Shown piece after piece: positions 27,319 through 35,729 of a stretch of DNA of 64,000 bases. The notes beneath the pieces are model-generated. The model did not search any database, had not been told where the DNA came from, and was given only the letters and a program-made list of their open reading frames with translations. Position 1 is the first letter of the stretch, and each line of letters begins with the position of its first letter. The translations under genes were made by a program, and so were the position numbers. The stretch is from Lacticaseibacillus kribbianus (lineage in GTDB: Bacteria; Bacillota; Bacilli; Lactobacillales; Lactobacillaceae), in NCBI RefSeq assembly GCF_020180945.1, contig NZ_JAIPUL010000001.1, positions 1,364,001 to 1,428,000 of the forward strand. The letters run 5' to 3'.

Positions 27319-28200
27319 ATGAGACTTGTTCTGATCACCGGTGCCACCGACGGCATCGGCAAGATGACCGCACTGAAATTGGCGGGGCTGGGCATGCACG
27401 TGATCGTCCACGGCCGCAACCCGCAAAAGGCACAGGACGTGGTGGCGGAGCTCAAGGCGGCGAGCCACAACCCCAACATCGACTACCTGATTGCCGACCT
27501 GCTGGACCCCGCGGCCATCAAGGCGATGGTGCAGCAATTCACGCAGCGCTACCCGCGCTTGGACGTGCTGATCAACAACGCCGGCGCCGTGTTCGATAAC
27601 CAGCGCCGCGAGACCAAGCAGGGCATCGAAGTGACCATGGCCCTGAACGTGATGGCCCCCTTCCTGCTGAATCAGCTGCTGCTGCCCAGCCTGCGCCAGA
27701 GTGACGACGGCCGCATCATCAACCTCTCTTCCGCGGCGCACCAGATGAGCGGCAGGCCGGACATGGCGGACCTGAATCTGCAGCACACGCCCTCCGCGCA
27801 GCGGCGTTACGGCCTGTCGAAGCGCTTTTTGATCTGGAACACTCAGACGCAGGCGGCGTGGCTTTCGGCCGCCGGCATCACCAACGTCACGGTCAACGCC
27901 GCCCACCCCGGCACCGTCGCCACGAAGTTCGGCCAGGCGAGCGACAAGGGCTTCGTCAACAACGCGATTTACAAAACCGCAATCACGCTCAGCAAGTTCC
28001 CGCCGATCGGCCGCCACTTCTCGGTCGAACACGGCGCCGCCACGGATGTGTACCTCGCCTCATCGCCCGAGGTGGCGGGTGTCACCGGCAAGTACTTCGG
28101 CAACAGCCGGGAGCAGCAGCCGGCAACGAAGAAGGACTCACCGCAGAACAGGGCCGCGCTTTGGCAGTACTGCCAGACCACCCTGGCCGCCTGGCTCTAA
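27319..28200 (+). CDS. Short-chain dehydrogenase/reductase
   Basis: The 293-residue classical SDR has the cofactor motif TGATDGIGKM, NNAG (INNAGAV), the catalytic serine in INLSSAAHQMS and YGLSKR supplying Tyr and Lys. The overall form resembles retinol-dehydrogenase/WW-domain-oxidoreductase-like SDRs. The ATG at 27319 follows GGGAGG. It lies behind a TetR operator and is followed after 15 bp by a ricin-like protein gene, so it is probably induced when TetR releases. Confidence 0.9.
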   Translation: MRLVLITGATDGIGKMTALKLAGLGMHVIVHGRNPQKAQDVVAELKAASHNPNIDYLIADLLDPAAIKAMVQQFTQRYPRLDVLINNAGAVFDNQRRETKQGIEVTMALNVMAPFLLNQLLLPSLRQSDDGRIINLSSAAHQMSGRPDMADLNLQHTPSAQRRYGLSKRFLIWNTQTQAAWLSAAGITNVTVNAAHPGTVATKFGQASDKGFVNNAIYKTAITLSKFPPIGRHFSVEHGAATDVYLASSPEVAGVTGKYFGNSREQQPATKKDSPQNRAALWQYCQTTLAAWL

Positions 28201-28215
28201 CATGAGGAGAAAAAC

Positions 28216-28746
28216 ATGCCATTTACCATTCTACTGATTGCTGACCTCGTCGTCGTGGCGGTAGGCGCACTGATTTTTGGCCCGCGGTTGCACAAAACGA
28301 TGCAGCGCAAGCGCCAGACCGCCAACGCGGTGATGATTCAAAACGTCGAAAGCGGCAAGGTCGTGCGGCCCAAGGCGGCTAACATCGCGGACGGTACCCC
28401 AATCGTCCAGTACCTCCCGCAAAACTGGGAGTGCGTCACCTGGCAGATGATCGCCATCGGCAACGATGAGTACCTGCTCAAAGACCTGTACACGCAAAAG
28501 TCGTTCAACCCCGCCACCCCCACGGCCGGGGCAACGCTGGTGCAGATGCCAATCGGCGGCAATGCGCTGCAGCACTGGCGATTCGAGGAGGTGCAGGCGC
28601 ACCAATTCCGCATCCGCCTGGCCGACGCCGCGCTGTACCTGACCAGCCCCAACGACCAGGTGAACGCCGCACTGACCCTCGAGCCGCTGGACGACCAGCA
28701 CACGGCGCAGGTCTGGGAACTGAAGCCGCAGCAGCCAATCATCTGA
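28216..28746 (+). CDS. Membrane-anchored ricin-B-like beta-trefoil protein
   Basis: The 176-residue protein has one N-terminal membrane segment (about residues 3-23) and then a domain with repeated blocks: VMIQNVESGKVVRP, CVTWQMIAIGNDEYLLKDLYTQKSF, LQHWRFEEVQAHQFRIRL and AQVWELKPQ. The W at the end of each block matches the QxW pattern of ricin-type beta-trefoils, which bind sugars or act as scaffolds. It follows the SDR gene by 15 bp with GAGGAG upstream and is likely in the same TetR-controlled operon. The ligand and which side of the membrane it faces are unknown. Confidence 0.65.
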   Translation: MPFTILLIADLVVVAVGALIFGPRLHKTMQRKRQTANAVMIQNVESGKVVRPKAANIADGTPIVQYLPQNWECVTWQMIAIGNDEYLLKDLYTQKSFNPATPTAGATLVQMPIGGNALQHWRFEEVQAHQFRIRLADAALYLTSPNDQVNAALTLEPLDDQHTAQVWELKPQQPII

Positions 28747-29111
28747 GGCGTGCGAGTCGCTGACCCCAATCATCCGCGTCACCGATGCCGTAGCGGGATT
28801 GCTCAGAACCGCGCTGACTTTGCGCAATGCAGGCCCGGGTACGCGGTTAATCTGGGCGCGCAGCGGAAACGTCGTGCATACCATCTACGGCCTCACTAAC
28901 TTTGAACTCACCCCCAAGCACTCCGGCCTTCTTCTAACCTAGTGACCTCAAACCTAACCATGCGGCAAGCCCCAAGCCATCGTCTGTTCGATAGCTTGAG
29001 GCTTGTTTTGTCATGTTGCGTTGCTGGGAGCCAACATTTCTCGCATCATTGGTGGCTGGTGACGCCAGCGCGTCACTGGAGGCCAGGCATTAACTGCCAG
29101 CAGTTGCGCCC
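28747..29111. other. Intergenic region with terminator
   Basis: About 365 bp between convergent genes. The only clear element is the hairpin at 28966-29010; no open frame with a ribosome binding site is evident. Confidence 0.6.
28966..29010. terminator. Terminator hairpin between convergent genes
   Basis: CAAGCCCCAAGC pairs with GCTTGAGGCTTG (one mismatch) around a 16-base loop and is followed by TTTTG. Confidence 0.65.
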
Positions 29112-29642
29112 TCACGCCTCAAAGCCGCTCACCTTACTCAGCAGCAGGTCGACCAAGACCGGAATCGGCGTCCGGCAGTCCTGCTCCAGCCACTGCTGGA
29201 ACAGGGACGCTAGGCCACCGTTGAAGAAGGCCAGCTGATAGTCGAATAACCGCGACTTGCTCCTTGCGCGGGCGGCTTCGATTCTCGGCGCCAGCGTCTG
29301 GAGCACATCAATGCTCTTGGCGGACCGCGCCGTGACAAAAACGTGATAGAAGAAGGTCCGCTGCGACTTAATCAGCCTCAACACTTCGGTGAACACCTGC
29401 TGCAGGTCCGCCGCTTGCAGGGCATCCACTAACTCCCCCATCATGGCCTGCTGAATCGCCTCGGCGACCGCATCGACATCGTAATAGTGGGCGTAAAACG
29501 TCGCCCGGTTGATGGCAGCGGTCTGACACAAGTCAATGACCTTGACGCGCCGGTCGGGTTCTTGGGCAATCAGGTGTAGGTAGGCCTGCTTGATCTTGGT
29601 CTCGGGGTCTTGGTACCGCTGATTATTCTTGGTATTCGCCAT
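29112..29642 (-). CDS. TetR-family regulator
   Basis: The 176-residue product has an N-terminal HTH (IKQAYLHLIAQEPDRRVKVIDLCQTAAINRATFYAHYYDVDAV) resembling the DhaS/TetR group common in Firmicutes. The ATG at 29642 (GGGAGCGAAC upstream) is better than the one four codons earlier. It is divergent from an MFS transporter. Two inverted copies of a 17-bp sequence flank the intergenic region and are candidate operators. Confidence 0.87.
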   Translation of the reverse strand: MANTKNNQRYQDPETKIKQAYLHLIAQEPDRRVKVIDLCQTAAINRATFYAHYYDVDAVAEAIQQAMMGELVDALQAADLQQVFTEVLRLIKSQRTFFYHVFVTARSAKSIDVLQTLAPRIEAARARSKSRLFDYQLAFFNGGLASLFQQWLEQDCRTPIPVLVDLLLSKVSGFEA

Positions 29643-29652
29643 GTTCGCTCCC

Positions 29653-29669
29653 ATTAATAAGACATTCGT
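29653..29669 (-). promoter_or_regulatory. Candidate TetR operator, tetR side
   Basis: ATTAATAAGACATTCGT; its inverted relative ACGAATGTTTAACTAAT lies at 29720-29736 (13 of 17 positions match). Confidence 0.45.
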
Positions 29670-29719
29670 CCGTGTAATGACGGTGGTGCCGGACGCACCG
29701 CTAGCATATCATAATCTCA

Positions 29720-29736
29720 ACGAATGTTTAACTAAT
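29720..29736 (+). promoter_or_regulatory. Candidate TetR operator, MFS side
   Basis: ACGAATGTTTAACTAAT, inverted match to 29653-29669, placed just before the ribosome binding site of the MFS gene. Confidence 0.45.
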
Positions 29737-29753
29737 CAATGAAGGAGCCGCCC

Positions 29754-31121
29754 ATGTCCACTCTCACAAAATCGCAGGCCAATCGCCTGTTCGTTGTCTT
29801 ACTTCTCAGCTGCGTCGCCAGTTCGCTGATGCAGACCGCGATGACCACCGTGCTGCCGGCCATCATGGTCGGCTTGCACGTCAACGCCACCGCCGGGCAA
29901 TGGCTCACCAGTGCCTTCACCCTGGCGATGGGCATCATGATTCCGGTCACCCCGTTTCTGCTGCGGCGGTTCTCGACCCGCCAGGTCGTGATCGGCGGCC
30001 TCAGCCTTTTCACGGTCGGCCTGGTGATTTCCGGGCTGGCGACCAGCCTGGCCGTCATGCTGATTGGCCGGGTCCTGCAGGCGTTGGCCTCGGGGATCTT
30101 CGTCTCCATCACACAAGTCGCGATTCTGGCGCTGTTCCCGCGCGCCAAAACGGGCACGTACATGGGCATCTACGGGCTGGTCGTCGGCGGCGTTCCGATT
30201 ATCGCCCCGACGCTGGCCGGGTACGTGTCCGATGCCTTCGGTTATCGGGCCATCTTCTTTGGCGGCGCCGGTTTGACCCTGCTCACGCTCGGGTTCGCCC
30301 TGCTCGCCGCCAAAAACATTTCCGCGGCCGACACCGCGCGGCTGGACTGGGTGTCCTTTGCCCTCTCCGCGATTGGCTTCGGGGGGCTCACCCTAGGCCT
30401 CGATCAGCTCACCGTGGCGCCAAGCTTTGCCATCGGCCTGCTGGTTGCCGCCGCCATCAGCCTCGGCCTGTTCGTTCGCCGGCAGCTCAGGGCCGAGGTT
30501 CCCTTCTTGAGCCTGCGTCCCCTGGCCAATCGCCCCTTTGTCCTAGCGCTAATCGCCAGCATGCTGCTTTATGCCGTGATGATGGCGGGTTCGCTGCTCC
30601 TGCCCATCTACCTGCAGAGCCTGCGCGGGATGACCGCGACGACGAGCGGTCTGATCACGCTGCCGGGATCGCTGGTCATGCTGCTGTGGTCACCGGTTGC
30701 CGGCAAGCTGTATGATCGCATCGGCATGAAGCCGCTGTTGATCATCGGCAGCGCGGCCTTAACCCTGAGCTGCGTCGGCCTGACCACGGTGTCCGCCACC
30801 ACCGCAGTGTGGTACATTGTTCTCGTCTACGCGGTTCGGATGCTTGCGGTCGCGACCTTGATGATGCCGCTGGTGTCTTGGGGGCTGGCCGCACTGTCGG
30901 CGCACCTGACGGCTGACGGTTCCGCCATCATCACCACCCTGCGCACCATTGCCGGCGCCATCAGCATGGTCGGCGCCACCAGCCTGATGAGCCAGCTCGG
31001 CCACGGGGCGACGACCTATGCCGGAATCAACGCGGCCTTCATCGCCCTGAGCGTGGTTGCGGTGGTCTTAGTCATCATTGCCGTGATCGCTGCGGCGACG
31101 AAACCGGCCCCGGCGCATTAA
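29754..31121 (+). CDS. MFS drug transporter, DHA2 type
   Basis: The 455-residue membrane exporter shows DHA2 features in helix 1 (SSLMQTAMTTVLPAIMVGLHV, QWLTSAFTLAMGIMIPV), GRVLQALASGIFVSI in helix 4 and about 14 hydrophobic segments in total. The ATG at 29754 has AAGGAG upstream. It is divergently transcribed from a TetR gene, the usual arrangement for ligand-induced efflux. The 11-bp repeats of the next operon begin at its stop codon. Confidence 0.9.
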   Translation: MSTLTKSQANRLFVVLLLSCVASSLMQTAMTTVLPAIMVGLHVNATAGQWLTSAFTLAMGIMIPVTPFLLRRFSTRQVVIGGLSLFTVGLVISGLATSLAVMLIGRVLQALASGIFVSITQVAILALFPRAKTGTYMGIYGLVVGGVPIIAPTLAGYVSDAFGYRAIFFGGAGLTLLTLGFALLAAKNISAADTARLDWVSFALSAIGFGGLTLGLDQLTVAPSFAIGLLVAAAISLGLFVRRQLRAEVPFLSLRPLANRPFVLALIASMLLYAVMMAGSLLLPIYLQSLRGMTATTSGLITLPGSLVMLLWSPVAGKLYDRIGMKPLLIIGSAALTLSCVGLTTVSATTAVWYIVLVYAVRMLAVATLMMPLVSWGLAALSAHLTADGSAIITTLRTIAGAISMVGATSLMSQLGHGATTYAGINAAFIALSVVAVVLVIIAVIAAATKPAPAH

Positions 31122-31171
31122 CATTTCGGCAACATCTCAGCAACATTATCCTAACCTCGCACGCTCACAAT
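31120..31171 (+). promoter_or_regulatory. 11-bp direct-repeat array, response-regulator box
   Basis: Four repeats begin at 31120, 31131, 31142 and 31153 (AACATTTCGGC, AACATCTCAGC, AACATTATCCT, AACC...). The 11-bp period equals one helical turn, as in PhoP/OmpR boxes. A -10-like CACAAT lies at 31166-31171, 13 bp after the start of the last repeat, the same distance as at 33841-33859. Confidence 0.75.
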
Positions 31172-31355
31172 CGAGACAGCCCATGATTGCGGCGGGCCGC
31201 CGACACACCACGTCTTTGGGTCCGCACGACTCAGGTCCTTCCTCGACGTGCTGCCGGCGACTGTTCTTCCAGGCTTCACCGGTGCCGAGCGACTGACGCA
31301 TCGGCCGAAAATCAGGCGAGACGCACGCACTTTCATCATCAACCGGAGGCCCCCC

Positions 31356-32039
31356 ATGCTTAATGCCATCATCAAACGGCTTCACCTGCCCTTTCAGCTC
31401 GACCATCGCCGCGACCGCATCGCCATGTACGCCGCGCTCGGCATCCCGGTCGGGTTGATCATGGCGCTCACCAAGCTGGTGATGGGCCTGCTGTTTACCT
31501 CGAGCTGGCTGCTGATTTTCGGGACTTACTACGTGGTGCTGCTGGCGGTCAAGAGCACCACCCTGTGGCGCTACCGTCGCATTCGCGTCAAAGACGCACC
31601 GATTAAGGCGAAGATTCACGCCGAGCAGGCCTTCTTAACGCTTGGCGGAATCGGGTACTGCCTGATCGGCATCACCTTCGGCAGTTTCTGCTACGTGATG
31701 TACGCGCACGGCTACGATCAGCGGTTCAACCTCAACGCGGCGCTGATCGTCGCGATGATCGGCTTCACCAAGCTGACCTCGGCCACCGTCGGCCTGGTGC
31801 GCTCAAGACACCTGCTGAGCCCTCTGATCACGCTACTGAAGGCTTACAGCGTCGCCGACGGCATGACGGCCATTGTGCTGACCCAATACGCCTTGCTGAC
31901 CTACCAGCACAGTCCTCAGGCCAACGCGGCCACCGGCCTGTTCGGCATGGCCATCAGCGTGGTCGTCGTGATTGTCGGGCTGTGGATCACGATTGTCGCG
32001 ACGCACCGTGATCTATCGGGACAAGAAAGGGAGCAATGA
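31356..32039 (+). CDS. Polytopic membrane protein of unknown function
   Basis: The 227-residue protein has about six hydrophobic segments (for example AALGIPVGLIMALTKLVMGLLF, LLIFGTYYVVLLAV, LTLGGIGYCLIGITFGSFCYVMYA, AISVVVVIVGLWITIVA). I do not recognise a named family. The ATG at 31356 follows CCGGAGG. Its stop overlaps the response-regulator start, so it is co-expressed with the two-component system and may be its accessory sensor or output. Confidence 0.75.
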   Translation: MLNAIIKRLHLPFQLDHRRDRIAMYAALGIPVGLIMALTKLVMGLLFTSSWLLIFGTYYVVLLAVKSTTLWRYRRIRVKDAPIKAKIHAEQAFLTLGGIGYCLIGITFGSFCYVMYAHGYDQRFNLNAALIVAMIGFTKLTSATVGLVRSRHLLSPLITLLKAYSVADGMTAIVLTQYALLTYQHSPQANAATGLFGMAISVVVVIVGLWITIVATHRDLSGQEREQ

Positions 32040-32716
32040 TGCAAAAAATCTTAGTGGTCGAAGACGACGACCAGTTCAATGCAATCCTGACACGCACCCT
32101 GGGCCAGGCCGGCTACCAAGCGCAAGGGGCGACCAGCGCCAATGCGGCTTACAATCTCATGTACGACCAGCATTTTGACCTGATTGTCTCGGACATCATG
32201 ATGCCCGAGACTGACGGCTACACCTTCGCCGCCACCGTTCGGCGGACGGACCCCGCGATTCCGATTCTGTTCATCACCGCCCGTGACGACATCGCCTCCA
32301 AGGAAAAAGGGTTCAACGTCGGCATCGACGATTACATGATCAAGCCCGTGCAGCTCGACGAAGTGAAGCTGCGCGTCCGCGCCCTGCTGCGTCGTGCCAA
32401 CATCGGCAGAACCAACGTGCTGACAGCCGGCAACGTGACACTTGATGCCGACAGTCGCGTCGCCGCCCTGAACGGGGAGGAAGTCGCCCTCACCGTGCGT
32501 GAGTTCAACCTGCTGACGAAGTTTCTCACCTATCCGAACCACGCCTTCTCACGCCCCGAGCTGATCAACGAGTTCTGGGCTCTCGACCACGACACCAGCT
32601 TGCGGTCGGTCGATGTCTACATCACGAAGCTGCGCGAGAAATTCGCTCAGGCGGATGGTTTTGCCATTAAAACCGTGCACGGCCTGGGCTACAAGGGCGT
32701 CTTGATCAATGACTAA
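32036..32716 (+). CDS. OmpR/PhoB-family response regulator
   Basis: The 226-residue regulator has a receiver domain (acidic EDDD, phospho-acceptor D53 in LIVSDIMMPETDG, K in DYMIKPVQ) and a winged-helix domain ending VHGLGYKGVL. AAAGGGAG precedes two adjacent ATGs; either could be used. It overlaps both neighbours (stop/start overlaps), forming a tight operon with the membrane protein and kinase. The 11-bp repeat arrays at 31120 and 33808 are its likely binding sites. Confidence 0.93.
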   Translation: MMQKILVVEDDDQFNAILTRTLGQAGYQAQGATSANAAYNLMYDQHFDLIVSDIMMPETDGYTFAATVRRTDPAIPILFITARDDIASKEKGFNVGIDDYMIKPVQLDEVKLRVRALLRRANIGRTNVLTAGNVTLDADSRVAALNGEEVALTVREFNLLTKFLTYPNHAFSRPELINEFWALDHDTSLRSVDVYITKLREKFAQADGFAIKTVHGLGYKGVLIND

Positions 32717-33761
32717 GCGCAGGGCGACTTTCATCACACACACGACCCGTTTCTCCTGGTTGGCCATGACCGGCCTGTTTCTCGGCTTCGGCGGCCTCGC
32801 CGCGGTGCCCGGTCTCGCCTACTCAAGGGATTGGCGAGACGTCTTCTCGCCTTACGCCGGCTGGTACCTGCTGTACTGCCTACTCGTCGCGCTGCTCCTG
32901 GCGGCCCTGACGGCATGGCAGAAATACCGCAGATTCGACAAACCACTGAGGCAGTTGAGTGCCGCCGCCGAAAAGGTTGCCGGTGGCGACTACTCGGTGT
33001 ACCTCCAGCCGATTCATCGGCCGGCGCACTACGACTACCTCGACGCGATGTTCGCCAACTTCAACACGATGGTGGCGGAACTCAACTCGATTGAAACGCT
33101 GCGGGGCGATTTTGTTGCCAACGTGTCTCACGAGTTCAAGCGCCCACTGGCCATCATCAAAGGCTACACCGAGACCTTACAGCGCGAAGACGTCGACGAA
33201 GCGACGCGCCGCGCGTATTTGCACACGATCGACACCGCCGCGACCGATCTGGCCGACCTGGTTTCCAACATTTTGCGGCTGAACAAGCTCGAAACCCAGG
33301 TCACTGAACCAAAGCGCGAGGCCTTTGACCTCGTTGAGCAGCTGACCCAGGTGATTTTCGCCAGCGATTCGCTGATTGAGGCGCACCACTTGGACCTCGC
33401 CGTGGCCATGCCCGAACGCCTGGCGATGATTGGGGACCCGGAGCTGCTCAAAGTCGTCTGGAATAACCTGCTGGCCAACGCCATCAAGTTCACCCCGGAT
33501 CACGGCCGCATCACGTTAACCGCCAGCGAGCACGCCAACCACGTCACCGTCAGCATCGCCGATTCCGGTGTCGGCATGGACGAACGCACCCAGGCCCACA
33601 TGTTTCAAAAATTCTTCCAGGGCGACTCATCGCACAAGGCCATGGGCAACGGGCTTGGTCTGGCCATGGTCGCCCAGATCCTGAGGCTCGTTCACGGGCA
33701 GATTCAGGTCGCCAGTGCGGTCGCTCAAGGCAGCACCTTCACCATCACGCTTCCGCGCTGA
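32709..33761 (+). CDS. Sensor histidine kinase
   Basis: The 350-residue kinase has two membrane helices (about residues 15-36 and 51-70) with a very short external loop, a HAMP-like linker, phospho-acceptor H141 in FVANVSHEFKRPLAIIKGY, N-box NNLLANAIKFTPDHG, DSGVGM and GNGLGLAMV. The short loop argues for sensing within or near the membrane. It overlaps the response-regulator gene by 8 bp. Confidence 0.92.
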   Translation: MTKRRATFITHTTRFSWLAMTGLFLGFGGLAAVPGLAYSRDWRDVFSPYAGWYLLYCLLVALLLAALTAWQKYRRFDKPLRQLSAAAEKVAGGDYSVYLQPIHRPAHYDYLDAMFANFNTMVAELNSIETLRGDFVANVSHEFKRPLAIIKGYTETLQREDVDEATRRAYLHTIDTAATDLADLVSNILRLNKLETQVTEPKREAFDLVEQLTQVIFASDSLIEAHHLDLAVAMPERLAMIGDPELLKVVWNNLLANAIKFTPDHGRITLTASEHANHVTVSIADSGVGMDERTQAHMFQKFFQGDSSHKAMGNGLGLAMVAQILRLVHGQIQVASAVAQGSTFTITLPR

Positions 33762-33763
33762 GC

Positions 33764-33790
33764 AATACTGGCAGTTGCCAGTATTTTTTT
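33764..33790 (+). terminator. Rho-independent terminator
   Basis: Perfect stem AATACTGGCA / TGCCAGTATT followed by a T-run, just after the kinase stop. Confidence 0.88.
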
Positions 33791-33807
33791 GCCTCAAAAA
33801 CAGCTTT

Positions 33808-33859
33808 AACATCTCGGCAACATCTCGTGAACATTTCGCCAACAGTGGCTTTATATACT
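33808..33859 (+). promoter_or_regulatory. 11-bp direct-repeat array and promoter
   Basis: Repeats start at 33808, 33819, 33830 and 33841 (AACATCTCGGC, AACATCTCGTG, AACATTTCGCC, AACA...). A -10 box TATACT lies at 33854-33859; the repeats occupy the -35 region, as expected for an activator-dependent promoter. Confidence 0.78.
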
Positions 33860-33892
33860 GATCTTGTTAAATCAACCAAGGGAGACATTCAA

Positions 33893-34405
33893 ATGACAGA
33901 CACCAACTTCATCGCTTACGAATACCTGGAACAGCGCATCCCCAAGGCCATGCAAAACGCATACCTCGACGGCTACGCGAACTTCGGCTGGACCGTCACC
34001 GATCGGACGCCGGACCTCGGCAAAAACACTGTCACCTTGAAGCTCAAGCGCGACCGCAGCCTGCCGGAGAAGGCGGCCCTGAACCGCCTGCAGAAACAAT
34101 TCGAGCAGGAGATGGCGTCAGCGGCGCTGATGGAAGGCAGCAAGACGTCGATTCCGACGATGGTGGCCTTGGGCGTCGGCCTGCTCGGCACCGCCTTTAT
34201 GGCCGGGTCGGTGTTCGCCTACCTCGGCGGTTTCTTGATTCTCTCGATCATCCTGGCGGTGCCGGGATTTGCCGGCTGGGGGCTGGCCTACCTGAGCTAT
34301 AACTGGGCCAAAAGCCGTCGGATCGCAAAACTTGCCCCGGTCCTGACTCAGACCTACGACGCGGCGGCGGACAGCTGCCAGCAGGCCTTTCAGCTGATGC
34401 ATTGA
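33893..34405 (+). CDS. Small integral membrane protein, stress operon
   Basis: The 170-residue protein has a soluble N-terminal half (about residues 1-80, rich in charged residues) and two hydrophobic segments (IPTMVALGVGLLGTAFMAGSVFAYLGGF and LILSIILAVPGFAGWGLAYLSY). The ATG at 33893 follows GGGAG; the longer frame upstream overlaps the promoter. I do not recognise the family. It is the first gene after the response-regulator box and precedes two further small membrane-protein genes. Confidence 0.75.
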   Translation: MTDTNFIAYEYLEQRIPKAMQNAYLDGYANFGWTVTDRTPDLGKNTVTLKLKRDRSLPEKAALNRLQKQFEQEMASAALMEGSKTSIPTMVALGVGLLGTAFMAGSVFAYLGGFLILSIILAVPGFAGWGLAYLSYNWAKSRRIAKLAPVLTQTYDAAADSCQQAFQLMH

Positions 34406-34416
34406 GGTGGGCCACA

Positions 34417-34533
34417 ATGACTGAATTGAAACTTATCACGCTTGTTATAGCAACCTGTGGCCTTGGGACGTATTGGTACCGGCACAAGCGCTCGCGCCGC
34501 GCCGTCGAAATGCCCACCCGTCACGCACATTAA
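34417..34533 (+). CDS. 38-residue single-pass membrane peptide
   Basis: ATG at 34417 with GAGGTGG upstream, 11 bp after the previous stop. The product has one hydrophobic stretch (KLITLVIATCGLGTYWY) then a basic tail RHKRSRR. The following gene starts 13 bp after its stop, so it fits the operon. Small size makes it easy to miss. Confidence 0.6.
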   Translation: MTELKLITLVIATCGLGTYWYRHKRSRRAVEMPTRHAH

Positions 34534-34546
34534 GGAGGAGTCAACC

Positions 34547-34807
34547 ATGTTGTCAATCATTACTGCAGTTATCATCGGCCTGATCATGGGGGCCTTGGTT
34601 TATGTCATCGATAGCTTGATCCACGGCCGAAGCCTCGCGGTCTTGGGCCTGGACCTGGTCTTTGGGGCGCTGGGTAGCTACTCTGGCACCTACCTCGTCA
34701 GTTACGGGCCGCAGCTGCTCGGCGTCGATCTCCTACCGACGCTGGCGGGCGGACTCGTGCTCAGCTTCGTCGTGACCTACGCGGTGCGGCGCTTCGTCCT
34801 GCGCTAA
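34547..34807 (+). CDS. Small membrane protein, GlsB/YeaQ-like
   Basis: The 86-residue, very hydrophobic product (SIITAVIIGLIMGALVYVID, LGLDLVFGALGSYSGTYLV, LAGGLVLSFVVTYAVRRF) has the glycine-rich helices of GlsB/YeaQ/YmgE proteins, though divergent. TAAGGAGGAG lies upstream. It is third in the operon driven by the 11-bp repeat promoter, suggesting an envelope-stress output. Confidence 0.65.
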   Translation: MLSIITAVIIGLIMGALVYVIDSLIHGRSLAVLGLDLVFGALGSYSGTYLVSYGPQLLGVDLLPTLAGGLVLSFVVTYAVRRFVLR

Positions 34808-34994
34808 GGCGTAGCTGCGTGTCCGGCCGTGGGAGTTAGTACCCGCAACAGGCTAAGTTTTGACGCCCACTCTCGCATTTCGTTATGCTTGAATTGAGTA
34901 TGCCGTAATCACTTTTTTAATGACGCCGCCTGTGCTGGCTGGTGATTGCGGCATGCTTAGCGGTAGTTGCTCGCAAATGAAAGGAGATGCGGAC

Positions 34995-35258
34995 GTGTTA
35001 CACCTCATTTGGGTACTAATCGTCGGCGCCGTGATCGGCGCAATCGGCCAGCTGATTGTTGGGCGCGACATGCCCGGTGGCTGGATTGGCAATATTGTCG
35101 CCGGGTTGCTGGGGGCTTGGATTGGCACCAAGCTACTTGGGACTTGGGGCCCGGTTGTTGGCGGCATGGCCATCTTGCCGGCAATCATCGGCGCCGTGAT
35201 TCTGGTCTTCATTGTCTCGCTTGTGATCGGGACGATGGGTAAAAGGCGCCGTACTTGA
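34995..35258 (+). CDS. GlsB/YeaQ/YmgE family stress protein
   Basis: The 87-residue membrane protein has LIWVLIVGAVIGAIGQLIVGRDMPGGWIGNIVAGLLGAWIGTKLLGTWGP, the hallmark of the transglycosylase-associated/GlsB family. The GTG start at 34995 is preceded by AAGGAGATG at 9-base spacing; the open frame extends upstream without a good site. Family members accompany alkaline-shock (Asp23) and envelope-stress genes. A second member is on the mobile island at 45598. Confidence 0.82.
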   Translation: MLHLIWVLIVGAVIGAIGQLIVGRDMPGGWIGNIVAGLLGAWIGTKLLGTWGPVVGGMAILPAIIGAVILVFIVSLVIGTMGKRRRT

Positions 35259-35729
35259 TGCACCGCAGTTTTACAGTGGCAATCATCGGTCTGAACCCAG
35301 ATTACTGGAATCACAAGTAACAGCCCGATGACCGTATGAACTGAACGACCATGGCTTGCCTTCGGTGTTGTGCTGAGTGCAAGCCATTTTTGTGGCTTGG
35401 AATTGTGCCGTGGTTGGGCCAATATTTTCACTAATCACCGCAACCATGCACAAGGCCGACGCCCGGTCGACATCGCAACGTGATTCGCACAGCTATGTGC
35501 CTATCCCCCCTGCTATCAATGAACGGATGAAGTGCGTGGCGTTCCTGCGTCTCTCGTTACGACGCCCCGAGTACAAAAAAGCCACCCAATTACGGGTGGC
35601 GGAGCGAGTTTTGCAGTACGGGTGACGCCGATTGCGTCGGAGTCGGCGCGGTGCACGCGATTTTTCGCGGAGTTCTGCGACGCCGCATCGGCAAGTCAGC
35701 TCAAACGTCCTGCACCCGGGGTCTCCCGC
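35259..35729. other. Intergenic region between convergent genes
   Basis: About 470 bp. It holds the MFS terminator at 35575-35600; I see no supported gene in the rest. Confidence 0.55.
35575..35600 (-). terminator. Terminator of the MFS gene
   Basis: On the minus strand GCCACCC / GGGTGGC stem followed by six T. Confidence 0.8.
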
